DNA of 42,013 nt from JBDHTS01 sp044220535 (GTDB lineage: Bacteria; Pseudomonadota; Alphaproteobacteria; Micavibrionales; Micavibrionaceae). A program made the position numbers and the translations under genes. The notes beneath the pieces are model-generated. The model ran no database searches. It worked only from the letters and a program-made list of their open reading frames with translations, and was not told the DNA's origin. Numbering within the stretch: the stretch's first letter is position 1; every line of letters begins with the position of its first letter. Positions 24,346 to 33,009 of the stretch are shown one piece after another. Where the stretch lies: the NCBI GenBank assembly GCA_044220535.1, contig JBGAQU010000012.1:1-42013 (forward strand), written 5' to 3'.

Positions 24346-25662
24346 TTAAAACTTATACGTCACGCCCAGCCCGCCAAATGCAAACGTCGTGTCATCCCGA
24401 CCAACCTTTGCCGTGGCCTGGCCGGAGCTGCGGGTCACATTCACGTTTGAATCCTGAACGAAGGAATACATGGCGGCTGCGTTCAGGGTCAGGTTGGCGT
24501 TCAGGTTATAGCTGAGGCCGGCGGCGAAATTATTCCGGTTGCCGTCGGGCACGCGGGTATCGCGGTTCGGGCTGTGCGTCGGTGTTTGGTCGAACTGATA
24601 ACCGAAGCGGAATGTCCATTCCGGCGACCATGCATATTCGGCGCCTGCGGCAAAGCTCCAGGTGTCTTCGTAATCTTCGCTGGTCGTATCGACGACCGTG
24701 CCGCTATCGGTGACGACGGTGATGTTCTTGAACCGGCTCCAGTTGAAATAATTCACCTGACCCATCACTTTCCATTCCGGCGTCACCGCCTGGGAAATAC
24801 TCAGGCCCATAATGTCCGGCAATTCCAGATCGGCGGAACCGCCCGTATCAAGGTTACGGGACGGGAAGGCGCCTGCTCCGGGAACACCCGTAATCAGAAC
24901 ATTCCCTTCCAGGGTGTGATCGATGGCTGAGCGATAGTCGAAACCGATATTGGTGCCGTCCACGGGCGTCACCAGCACGCCGAGGTTATAACCCGTGCTC
25001 CAGTCATCTCCCTTCACAGTCGCGTCCCCTTCAAAGGCGACGTTGGTGACGGCCTTGGTCAGTTTCGCCTGTGCATGCTGTACGTTCAAGCCGCCGCCGA
25101 TCGACAGCCAGTCTGTGGGCGCGAATGCGATGGTAGGCTGGATATCATAGGTGCGCAGATCGCTTTTCACCGAATCGAAGCGGCCGACCCAATTATCGTC
25201 GTATTTGGTGCTAAGGCCGAATGGCACGCTGAAGCCGATGCCAAGCCATAATTTGTCATCCAGCGCGGGAACCGGTGTCGCGGCATAAAGATTGGGTATG
25301 GCGTTCAATGGGATCTGATTGTCCGAATCACCGCCACCTGCGGGAATGGTCGTAACCACGCCGGTGAAGATGTTGCGGGTCGAACCCTGATCCGTGTTAT
25401 TGCCGCGGGCATACAGAACGCTGACGCCGCCGGTAATCTGCGCGTTTTTCAGTCGCGCTATGCCGGCGGGGTTGTAATACATAATGCTGGCGTCTCTGGC
25501 TTCCGCGCCCGCGCCAGCATAGGCCGTTCCGTTGGCAGTGACCGATTGTTCCTGAAGATAAAACGCGCCCGCCACGGCCTGTCCGGGCAGTGCTGCGCAA
25601 AGAGCCGTGACACCGGAAAGCAGGATACGGCGTGAAATACCTGAAAAGAATGACGGGCGCAT
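24346..25662 (-). CDS. fadL: FadL-family outer membrane transport protein
   Basis: This 438-residue outer membrane beta-barrel takes up long-chain fatty acids or other hydrophobic compounds. A signal peptide ends near ALPGQAVAG, giving mature AFYLQEQS. The FadL signature GTAYAGAGAEARDASIMYYN-PAGI follows. Many alternating beta strands and a terminal Phe (GLGVTYKF) fit a barrel inserted by BamA. I start at 25662 because AAAGGA lies about 8 nt upstream; the ATG at 25686 would add eight residues before the signal. Its partner in use of fatty acids, fadE at 1-1774, is a pseudogene. Confidence 0.88.
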   Translation of the reverse strand: MRPSFFSGISRRILLSGVTALCAALPGQAVAGAFYLQEQSVTANGTAYAGAGAEARDASIMYYNPAGIARLKNAQITGGVSVLYARGNNTDQGSTRNIFTGVVTTIPAGGGDSDNQIPLNAIPNLYAATPVPALDDKLWLGIGFSVPFGLSTKYDDNWVGRFDSVKSDLRTYDIQPTIAFAPTDWLSIGGGLNVQHAQAKLTKAVTNVAFEGDATVKGDDWSTGYNLGVLVTPVDGTNIGFDYRSAIDHTLEGNVLITGVPGAGAFPSRNLDTGGSADLELPDIMGLSISQAVTPEWKVMGQVNYFNWSRFKNITVVTDSGTVVDTTSEDYEDTWSFAAGAEYAWSPEWTFRFGYQFDQTPTHSPNRDTRVPDGNRNNFAAGLSYNLNANLTLNAAAMYSFVQDSNVNVTRSSGQATAKVGRDDTTFAFGGLGVTYKF

Positions 25663-25853
25663 ATGGAAGTCCTTTCTCAGCTGCATGTCTTAATGATCAT
25701 CGTACGCCCGATCCCCAGTGAGTCAATCGCTGGCAATGCGGCGCTGCGATATTGTTGTGAATGGCGAAAACCGTCGCGCTTAAAAGACTTGGCATATGCG
25801 GGGAATCTGATAGGTTCAGGGGCAATACCAATCAACGATGAAGGAAGATGAAC

Positions 25854-26183
25854 ATGAAAAAACTGGCTCTGACCGCGGCTGTCGCGGCATTTGTGACGCT
25901 GGGTCTTGCAGGACAGGCTCATGCAGGTATGGATTCAGTCTGGAACTGGATGCCGCAGCCGGAAGCCGCCAAAGCGGACCGCAACGATGACAGCCTGCCT
26001 AAAGCCCGCGTCACCACGGCGGCAACCACACAGGCCATCGTACCGCCTGCCGCCAACGTGAACGCACGCACGCAAGTTTCCGCAAACACATCCTCCCTGG
26101 CCTATCCGGATGAAGCATCCGTCCAGGGCCGCGTGGCCGTAAAGCATGCGCAGAAGCAGGACGAAAAAACGTTTAACGAATAA
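25854..26183 (+). CDS. Small exported hypothetical protein
   Basis: The 109-residue protein has a clear signal peptide (MKKLALTAAVAAFVTLGLAG, cleavage after AHA). The low-complexity mature part is rich in Ala, Thr and Val and predicted unstructured. A Trp-containing segment (MDSVWNWMPQP) follows the cleavage site. ATG 25854 is preferred because AAGGAAG (25841-25847) is 6 nt upstream. A strong terminator follows at 26203-26237. It diverges from fadL. No family is recognised. Confidence 0.68.
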   Translation: MKKLALTAAVAAFVTLGLAGQAHAGMDSVWNWMPQPEAAKADRNDDSLPKARVTTAATTQAIVPPAANVNARTQVSANTSSLAYPDEASVQGRVAVKHAQKQDEKTFNE

Positions 26184-26202
26184 AACGGTTTCGATTGATC
26201 GT

Positions 26203-26237
26203 AAAAAAAGCCCGCCGCGAAAACGGCGGGCTTTTTT
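26203..26237 (+). terminator. Intrinsic terminator, possibly bidirectional
   Basis: AAGCCCGCCG and CGGCGGGCTT form a perfect 10-bp stem around CGAAAA, flanked by A7 on the left and T6 on the right. It starts 20 nt after the stop of the small exported protein and isolates it from the next gene. Confidence 0.93.
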
Positions 26238-26332
26238 CTTATGAAATTCATCGCATCGCAACATAATCCGGCGCTGGCAAAGCCATTCATAAAACGCTAA
26301 CCTGTCACCCGTGTGTGGGACGGGGAACGGTC

Positions 26333-29300
26333 ATGGCTCTGCGCAATGTTTCGCTGAAAGATAAATTCGAACTGCAGGATGGTGTGGCGTATATGTCCGG
26401 CCTGCAGGCCTTAGTGCGGATTCCAATCGTGCAAAGGCGGCGGGACATTGCGGCGGGCCTGAACACGGCGGGGTTTATCTCCGGCTATCGCGGCTCGCCG
26501 CTCGGCAGCTACGATCGCGAAATCTCACGCGCGAAGAAACAGCTTGAGGCGCTGGAGGTCAAATTCCTTCCCGGCGTCAACGAAGATCTCGCCGCCACCG
26601 CAATATGGGGGACACAACAGGTCAATCTGCTGCCCGGGGCGAAGGTCGACGGCGTCTTCGGCATCTGGTACGGCAAAAGCCCGGGTGTCGATCGTTCCGG
26701 CGACGTCATGCGCCACGCCAACGCGGCGGGCACGTCGCCAAAGGGCGGGGTGCTGGCCATTGTCGGCGACGACCACGCCTGTAAATCCTCGACCCTGCCA
26801 TGCCAGTCGGACCACGCGCTTTATGCGATGATGATCCCGCAGCTTTACCCGTATTCCATCCAGGAATTCGTGGAATACGGCATTCTCGGCATAGAAATGT
26901 CCCGTTATTCAGGATGCTGGACGGCATTAAAGGTTACATCGGAAACGGTCGAGACATCCGGCACGGTGGATTTGTCCCGCGAGAACCGCGAAATCCTGAT
27001 TCCTGACGACAATGATTTCAAAATGCCGCCGGGCGGGCTGCATATCCGCATGAACGATCAGCCGCGCGATATCGATTACCGTCTGCAGAATTTCAAGCTG
27101 TTTGCCTGCCATGCCTTCGCCCGCAAGAACCAGATCGATAAAGTGGTGTGGGACAGCCCGCGCCCACGCTTCGGCATTATCACCTCCGGCAAATCCTATG
27201 GCGACGTGCGTCAGGCTTTATTGGATCTTGGCATTACGGAAGAGATTGCTAAAGACATTGGCATTCGCATCTATAAAGTCGGCATGACCTGGCCGCTGGA
27301 GCCGGTTGGCGTCCAATCTTTCGTCGAAGGTCTTGAAGAAATTCTGGTCGTCGAGGAAAAGCGCGAACTGATCGAATACCAGTTAAAGCAACAAATCTTC
27401 AACTGGGATGAAAAACGCCGTCCGGTCGTCGTTGGCAAATACGATGAAAACCGAAATCGTCTTCTGCCGCTCCACAATGACCAGTCGGTCGGCATGGTCG
27501 CGCGCGTGCTGGCGCAGCGCATCCATCGTTTCTACACAACAGCGAAGATCGAGGAAGCCTTAAGCTTCTACGAAAGCTATGAGAAGGAGATGGAAACCTA
27601 TACGCCGCCATCCCTGCGCCGCCCGTATTACTGCTCCGGCTGCCCGCACAACACATCGACCAAAGTGCCGGACGGCAGTTTCGGCATGGTCGGTATCGGC
27701 TGTCATTATATGGTGCAATGGATGGACCGCAATTCGGGCCTGTGCACCCAGATGGGCGGAGAGGGCGTGCCATGGATCGGCGCCGCGCCGTTCACAGGCA
27801 TGAAGCATATCTTCGCCAATCTGGGTGACGGCACATACTTCCATTCCGGCACACTGGCGATTCGCGCGAGCGTCGCTGCGAAAACCAATATCACTTATAA
27901 AATTCTCTATAACGACGCGGTTGCCATGACAGGCGGCCAGCATGTTGATGGCGATCTTCCCGTCGAACGTGTGGCGCAACAGGTCATGGCTGAAGGAGTC
28001 GCCAAATGTTGGATCGTCACCGAAACGCCGGAACATTATAAAGGCAAGGTTGGTATCCCTGCGGGTGTGAAAGTCCTGCATCGCGACTGGATGGACAAAA
28101 TCCAGAAGGAAGCGCGAGACATCGAAGGCTGCACGGTCATAATATACGACCAGACCTGCGCCGCCGAAAAACGCCGCCGCCGGAAGCGGAATGAGTATCC
28201 GGATCCGAACAAGCGCGTAATCATCAACTCCGCCGTTTGCGAAGGCTGCGGCGATTGCTCGATGCAGTCGAACTGCGTGTCCGTCATGCCGCTGGAAAGC
28301 TGGAAACCGAATATGGCCGCAAGCGCCAGATCAACCAGACGACCTGCAATAAAGACTATTCCTGCGTCAAAGGCTTCTGTCCGTCCTTCGTTACGGTTGT
28401 GGGTGGCGAATTGCGCAAGACCGAAGCCGGTTCCGAAACACCGATGGATAAGCCGGGCAGTTCGGCGCTGTCTATTCATCAGAACAGCGATGCACCAAAC
28501 CAGAATGGTCAACCATCCAGCGCGGGTACAGGCATTGATGACGGCGTGCCTTTGCCAAAAATTCCCTCCCTCGACCGCGCCTACAACGTCATGGTCACCG
28601 GCATCGGCGGCACAGGCGTTCTAACGGCGGGTGCAATCATGGGCATGGCCGCGCATCTGGAAGGCAAGCATTGCGCCATCCTGGATTCCACGGGCCTTGC
28701 GCAAAAAGGCGGGGAAGTGCTGAGCCACGTACGCCTCGCGCCGCATCTCGATGAATTGCGCACGGCGCACATCATCACCGGTGGTACCGATCTGCTGCTT
28801 GCCTGCGATATCGTGTCTGCAGCTGGAAAGGCCGCGCATGAAACCCTGAACAAAACCAAAACGGCGGCCATCGTCAACCTGGATAACACCCCCGTTGCAG
28901 CCTTCGTCACCAATAACGCCGTTGAATTTCATCAGGATGAACTGAAACAGAACATCACTGCCTCAACCCGCGCGCAATCCTTCATCGACGCCAACGCCAT
29001 CACCGGTACATTGCTGGGTGATGAAATGCCGACGAATATTTTCATGGTCGGTTTTGCATGGCAAAAGGGGCTGGTGCCGTTATCCTTCGAGGCTTTAATG
29101 CGCGCGCTGGAATTGAACGGCGTCGCGATTGAAAGCAATAAGAAAGCCTTCGCCTATGGCCGTTTGGCGGCGCATGATCCGGCGAAGATCGAAGCCATTT
29201 TGGCTGGCGTGCTCGGCGGCGTACAGCAAGAAAAATTCTCTGAAACACTTGAGGCGCTGGTTGATAAACGTACGGCATATCTAACCGATTATCAAGATAC

Positions 29301-29979
29301 AGCCTATGCCAGGCGCTATACCGATATGGTTCAGCGCATTAGGGATTTTGAAGAAGCCTTGACGATCAAAAATCCTAAAAAGAAAGCGATGAACGGCAAC
29401 ATGCCGCATGAGCTGGATTCACCGAATGCCGCGCCCGGCAATTTCGGCCTGCCGTTGACGGAAGCTGTTGCGCGCAATTACCACAAATTGCTTGCTTATA
29501 AAGACGAATACGAAGTCGCCCGCCTGTATACCAACGGAGATTTCCTGAAAACCCTGAATAAGCAGTTTACAGGCAACTACAAACTAAAATTCAACCTCGC
29601 CCCGCCGATCATGGAACGTGACCACCCTGCCACAGGTCGCCCGAAAAAGCGCCAGTTCGGCCCATGGATGATGCAGGGCTTCAAGATTCTGGCACGCATG
29701 AAAACCCTGCGCGGCACGCCGCTCGACATTTTTGGCTATCATAAAGACCGCGTCGCCGAACGCGCCCTGATCCGCGAATACGAACAGACCGTTGACCTGG
29801 TGCTGGGCCAGGCAAGCGTGGACAATCTTGCTCTCTGCACGGAAATCCTCTCCCTCCCGGATATGATCCGCGGCTACGGCCCCGTCAAGGAAGCCAGCAT
29901 CCGCAAGGCCCGCGTGCGCGAGATGCAGCTGAAGACAAAGCTGATCAATAAAGCCGAGCCAGGCAGGAAAGTCGCCTGA
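26333..29979 (+). pseudogene. Fused indolepyruvate:ferredoxin oxidoreductase, frameshifted by an 8-bp duplication
   Basis: The intact gene would encode a single-chain enzyme of about 1,210 residues that oxidatively decarboxylates aryl pyruvates (from aromatic or branched amino acids) to acyl-CoA. The first part has GFISGYRGSPLGSYDREI, DDHACKSSTLPCQSDHAL, the thiamine-diphosphate region GCPHNTSTKVPDGS and NLGDGTYFHSGTLAIRA, and iron-sulphur cysteines (VCEGCGDCSMQSNC). After MPLES the frame is lost; homology resumes as LETEYGRKRQ and continues through NKDYSCVKGFCPSF and the gamma domain MVTGIGGTGVLTAGAIMGMA to 29979. Deleting one GCTGGAAA restores MPLETEYGRK. The first frame runs on to a stop at 28622-28624. 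Both halves might still be made separately, since the second frame opens at TTG 28237. Confidence 0.9.
28291..28306 (+). repeat. Perfect 8-bp tandem duplication disrupting the oxidoreductase gene
   Basis: GCTGGAAA occurs twice in direct succession (28291-28298, 28299-28306). Removing one copy restores the reading frame and the conserved PLETEYGRK block. The lesion is typical of replication slippage and could revert the same way. Confidence 0.88.
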
Positions 29980-29995
29980 CACTGGCCCGGCTTTT
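29951..29995 (+). terminator. Intrinsic terminator overlapping the 3' end of the oxidoreductase gene
   Basis: AAGCCGAGCCAG (29951-29962) pairs with CTGGCCCGGCTT (29982-29993) with one mismatch. An inner CAGGC/GCCTG stem sits between, and a T5 tract follows. The stem includes the last codons and the TGA (29977-29979). Confidence 0.65.
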
Positions 29996-30001
29996 TAATG
30001 A

Positions 30002-30305
30002 TTATGGTCTTGCCTGCATTGAATAATCAGGCACCGTTGTCGTACAGTTTTTGCCGCAGCTTTCGGAGTGGCTCCACTGCGCGTTGGATGTTCCTTCGGT
30101 GGGGCAGAATGTCACGTAAATATTGCGTCCGGCATCGACAAACCTGCCGACCTCGCATCCATGCTTGTTGAACATGACGCTATAGGTGATTTCGCTGTTG
30201 TCGGTTTTGGCTTCCTCAATCGCCGCCTTGTCGCAGGCGGTCAGGAGACAGGCCGGGGATTGCAACAGCGGCAGCGATTTTTGCCCAGGATGATTTAGCT
30301 AACAT
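30002..30305 (-). pseudogene. Small lipoprotein gene with a one-base frameshift in the signal peptide
   Basis: ATG at 30305 has a good ribosome site (AGAGG, 7 nt spacing on the minus strand) and encodes MLAKSSWAKIAAAVAIP, an ideal signal start, but that frame ends after about 29 codons. If one C of the C4 run (30255-30258) is removed, it continues as PACLLTACDKAAIEEAKTDN. This gives lipobox LTAC and a mature domain with six Cys in total over the rest of the frame (VTFCPTEGTSNAQWSHSESC). Without the fix only an unsupported start inside the lipobox region remains. The mature domain is of unknown family. A base-calling error or a real mutation fits equally. Confidence 0.6.
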
Positions 30306-30354
30306 GATAGTACCTCTTTTGTTTTCACTGCAGAAAAATGATTTTTCCTGCAGT
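30303..30354 (-). promoter_or_regulatory. Leader module 1: hairpin, GTGAAAACA box and ribosome site before the lipoprotein
   Basis: An imperfect inverted repeat (ACTGCAGAAAAA at 30327-30338 and TTTTTCCTGCAGT at 30342-30354, one bulge) is followed on the minus strand by GTGAAAACA (30328-30320), then AGAGG and the ATG at 30305. The same order of parts occurs at 30514-30564. It may be a conserved RNA or protein recognition site controlling translation. Confidence 0.5.
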
Positions 30355-30414
30355 AAGAACAGCGAGGGACGGCAGAGTGCATTCTCTGCTTTTCAGAAAA
30401 GAATACCTTCGATC

Positions 30415-30516
30415 TCAAGTCTGTAATGAGGTTTTATGCGGAAAGTGCAAAACGCAGCTTTCAAAGCATGCTTTTATGATCGTCCATAAAAGCTTTAGAG
30501 ACTTTATACTTCTCAC
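30415..30516 (-). CDS. Possible 33-residue small ORF with strong ribosome site
   Basis: GTG at 30516 follows AGGAGG with 7 nt spacing on the minus strand. It opens 33 codons (MRSIKSLKLLWTIIKACFES, ending PHKTSLQT). The product is basic and partly hydrophobic. It sits behind leader module 2, which is a near copy of the leader before the lipoprotein at 30305. It could be a leader peptide, a tiny membrane peptide, or the start of a decayed lipoprotein paralogue. Confidence 0.4.
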   Translation of the reverse strand: MRSIKSLKLLWTIIKACFESCVLHFPHKTSLQT

Positions 30517-30564
30517 AATAACTCCTCCTGTTTTCACAGCAGGAAAACATCACGTTTTTCTGCT
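30514..30564 (-). promoter_or_regulatory. Leader module 2: hairpin, GTGAAAACA box and ribosome site before the 33-codon ORF
   Basis: AGCAGGAAAAC (30538-30548) and GTTTTTCTGCT (30554-30564) form an 11-bp stem with one mismatch. On the minus strand it is followed by GTGAAAACA (30537-30529), AGGAGG and the GTG at 30516. It is a diverged copy of leader module 1. Confidence 0.5.
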
Positions 30565-30641
30565 ATAACCACAGATAAGTTATAATTTCCTTGTAGCATA
30601 AAGCGATCAGGAAAGTCAAATCTCATGCCGCGCCATTGCAA

Positions 30642-32447
30642 TTAAACAGGGCTTAAGGTCATTGCGTTATTTTTTATTTTAGCGACATGGGTATGAAACC
30701 CTTCAATGCTTGGTCGGTGAGAAATATGGGCTATGCCTGAATGAGGTAACGTCGTTTTCAGCAATTCGCAAATTTCCAGCTCAGCCTCTTGATCAAGCGC
30801 AGAAGTGGTTTCATCAAGCAGGATATAATCCGGGTTATGCAATGCCAGTCTTGCAACGATAAGCTTTTGTTTTTCACCGCCTGAGAGGCCTGCAAGATTT
30901 TCCCAATAATCGCCTTTCTTATCTGCATCGTCCATAAAAGGTATCAGGCGTTGCATATTAATAGCTTCAAGCGCTGCTTTAACCTGTGGCTTGGTAAATT
31001 GGTCTGAATCGGAAGGATAGGCCAATATCCCTGAGAGCGTTTTGAGAGGCATGTATGATGTTTGAGGAATGCGCATAATTTTTTTATCCAAAGGTAATGC
31101 GATAGTGCCTTTACCATCATTCCATTCACCGTTCATGGCTTTAAACAGTGTCGATTTCCCTGATGCGGATGCGCCTGAGATATGTATCCGTTGTCCGGGT
31201 TTAAGTTCAAAATTAACGCGTTCCAGCAATGACCTCTTCTCAGGTGCAGGCGTTTCCAAGAACAAATTTTGAACACTGACGTTTTGTACTGCCTTGCGTT
31301 CTATTAAAATGCGTTCATCGGTTTTATTGTCTACATCCGCGTTGGATTTTTCTACGGCGTCAAAAAATGACGTTACACGGTTGAATGTTGCCTTCCATTC
31401 GGCCATGGAAGAAAATGCATTGATAAAGAAACTCATCCCGTCCTGCACTTGTCCAAAAGCGCCTAGCGTCTGCATAAACGTGCCGTAATCGCCTGTGCCA
31501 AAGAAATAGAGCGGGGCGCCAATAACATAAGGGAAAACACTGGCTACCTGATCATACAGGTTTTGAAAAATCATAAGATGCTTTGTTTTTCCCAGGATTT
31601 TCCACATGCTATCAATCGATTTATTGAATCGATCTGTCAGCACGCCCTTTTCAATTTGTTCGCCTTTATAGGCCGCAATACTGTCGCTATTTTCCCGGTG
31701 GCGCACCAGGGCATAACGAAAATCTGCGCGCAGACGCTGCTGGGTTTGATTAAGTTGTGTCAATTTACGGCCTATATAATAGGTCGCACCGCTGCCAGCC
31801 AGAGCGTAACCCAAAGCCGCCCAGAACATAAAATGGGGAATGTTTACATTATGCCCCAACGCCTGGAAATTAAAATCTCCTGCAAGGCTCCAAAGAATAG
31901 GCGTGAATGACCCTAAACGCATTGCCGTTTTGACAAAGCCCAGGCTGAGGCTGAGCGTACTGCTGGCCAGGCCGCGAAGGTCTTCATCAATACGCTGGTC
32001 GACGTTGTCGGTGTTGCGATATAATGACGGCAGGCGGTTGTGCGCGCCTTTATCCAGCCATTTATTTAATGTTTTTTCTGTAAGCCATTTTCCCCATCGC
32101 AGATCCAGGGATTGCGTTGCATACCAGCTGACGACGGCAGCGGCAATAAACGCGCCTGCCAGCATGGGAAATTGATCAGGGGATGTGAGAAGATGGCTAA
32201 AATCATTCCAGTTTTTTTCCTGGATGGAATTCCCAAACAATCTGCTCCAGTCATTAAAACGCAATAATAAATATGTTTGCGCTACATCAAGGCTAAGGCG
32301 GGTCGCAAGAAGTCCATATGCTTTCCATTTTTCCTCTGAAACCCAAAATGGTTTTAAGATTTTTAATGCCGTCTTAAGCGAGCCGGTTTGTTGGACAGGC
32401 GTAAGGGCTGTATCGGCCAAGAGGCCCGATCTTGTTTCATTATTCAT
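30642..32447 (-). CDS. ABC transporter, fused permease-ATPase of the SbmA/YddA (ABCD) type
   Basis: This 601-residue inner-membrane protein has an N-terminal permease of about 5-6 helices (e.g. LAGAFIAAAVVSWYATQSLD, MFWAALGYALAGSGATYYIG) and a C-terminal ATPase. The ATPase shows Walker A SGASASGKST, Q-loop PQTSYMP, signature LSGGEKQKL, Walker B YILLDETTSALD and switch ISHRPS. The RWGKWLTEKTLNKWL and YRNTDNVDQRIDEDLRG segments are hallmarks of the SbmA/BacA/YddA group, which imports peptides or vitamin B12-like compounds. Length matches. It lies 66 nt downstream of the thioesterase gene, with an 11-bp perfect inverted repeat in its leader. The actual substrate is unknown. Confidence 0.88.
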   Translation of the reverse strand: MNNETRSGLLADTALTPVQQTGSLKTALKILKPFWVSEEKWKAYGLLATRLSLDVAQTYLLLRFNDWSRLFGNSIQEKNWNDFSHLLTSPDQFPMLAGAFIAAAVVSWYATQSLDLRWGKWLTEKTLNKWLDKGAHNRLPSLYRNTDNVDQRIDEDLRGLASSTLSLSLGFVKTAMRLGSFTPILWSLAGDFNFQALGHNVNIPHFMFWAALGYALAGSGATYYIGRKLTQLNQTQQRLRADFRYALVRHRENSDSIAAYKGEQIEKGVLTDRFNKSIDSMWKILGKTKHLMIFQNLYDQVASVFPYVIGAPLYFFGTGDYGTFMQTLGAFGQVQDGMSFFINAFSSMAEWKATFNRVTSFFDAVEKSNADVDNKTDERILIERKAVQNVSVQNLFLETPAPEKRSLLERVNFELKPGQRIHISGASASGKSTLFKAMNGEWNDGKGTIALPLDKKIMRIPQTSYMPLKTLSGILAYPSDSDQFTKPQVKAALEAINMQRLIPFMDDADKKGDYWENLAGLSGGEKQKLIVARLALHNPDYILLDETTSALDQEAELEICELLKTTLPHSGIAHISHRPSIEGFHTHVAKIKNNAMTLSPV

Positions 32448-32459
32448 TTTATTATGTCC

Positions 32460-32487
32460 CTGTTTAATTTTTCCGTAAATTAAACAG
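32460..32487. promoter_or_regulatory. Perfect 11-bp inverted repeat in the leader of the ABC transporter
   Basis: CTGTTTAATTT and AAATTAAACAG are exact complements separated by TTCCGT. The left arm ends 13 nt from the ATG at 32447 and overlaps the likely ribosome site (CAGGGA on the minus strand). It could be an operator, or an RNA hairpin that limits translation. It lacks the GC-rich stem expected of a terminator. Confidence 0.5.
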
Positions 32488-32513
32488 CGGCGGACATTCT
32501 GTCAATGGCAAAC

Positions 32514-32936
32514 TTATCGCGCCGTCACCGCGCAGGTCAGTTCACATTTAGCTACTAATTTCGCCTCATTGCTGTGCACCATAATATCCCAAACATGCTT
32601 GCTGCGGCCCAGATGCACGGGTTTGCAGGTGGCGGTGACGTGGCCGTTTTTGACCGGGCGAAGATGATTTGCTGTAATTATGGATCCAACGGCGTAATAT
32701 TTTTCTAGGTCGATACACATCAGAGACGCGAAACTGCCCACCGTTTCCGCCAGCATGGCCGTTGCGCCGCCGTGCAGGATGCCGTGAATCTGGTGAGTGC
32801 GCTTGTCCACCGGAATGCGCGCCTTGACGAAATCCGGCCCGATTTCCGTGAATTCCAAGCCGATATGGTGAAGCATGTTTTCCACCATCACCAGCTTGGG
32901 GATGTCTTCGACTTTATATTCCTTGAACCAGATCAT
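32514..32936 (-). CDS. PaaI-type hotdog-fold thioesterase
   Basis: This 140-residue single-domain hotdog protein is predicted to hydrolyse acyl-CoA thioesters. The HGILHGGATAMLAETVGSFA motif (HGG, then Glu on the long helix, about 52-70) is the active-site signature of PaaI/YbdB-type enzymes. The following strand VGSIITANHLRPVKNG and GHVTATCKPVHLGRSKHVWD complete the fold. Length is typical. The acyl substrate is not predictable. It diverges from the methyltransferase. Confidence 0.85.
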   Translation of the reverse strand: MIWFKEYKVEDIPKLVMVENMLHHIGLEFTEIGPDFVKARIPVDKRTHQIHGILHGGATAMLAETVGSFASLMCIDLEKYYAVGSIITANHLRPVKNGHVTATCKPVHLGRSKHVWDIMVHSNEAKLVAKCELTCAVTAR

Positions 32937-33009
32937 TTACACATTCCTTCTTTCAGGATCGAAACTCTAACAGCTTGACCGCCGGATGCCCATGCTCTTT
33001 GATAGGGGA

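Larger units (their letters stand above)
30306..30641. other. Intergenic region between ABC transporter and lipoprotein
   Basis: This 336-bp gap on the minus-strand side holds the two leader modules and the 33-codon ORF at 30415-30516. A further 27-codon frame from about 30386 (MHSAVPRCSYCRKNHFSAVK) spans hairpin 1 and overlaps the lipoprotein start; it is not called as a gene. No clear intrinsic terminator is seen after the ABC transporter stop at 30642. Confidence 0.5.

Noticed and set aside
28291..28306. Programmed -1 frameshift site in the oxidoreductase gene
   Set aside because: No standard slippery heptamer is seen and an exact 8-bp duplication fully accounts for the frame change.
30303..30386. 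27-codon ORF (MHSAVPRCSYCRKNHFSAVK...) overlapping the lipoprotein start
   Set aside because: It consists largely of the hairpin and box of leader module 1 and has no good ribosome site; more likely incidental.
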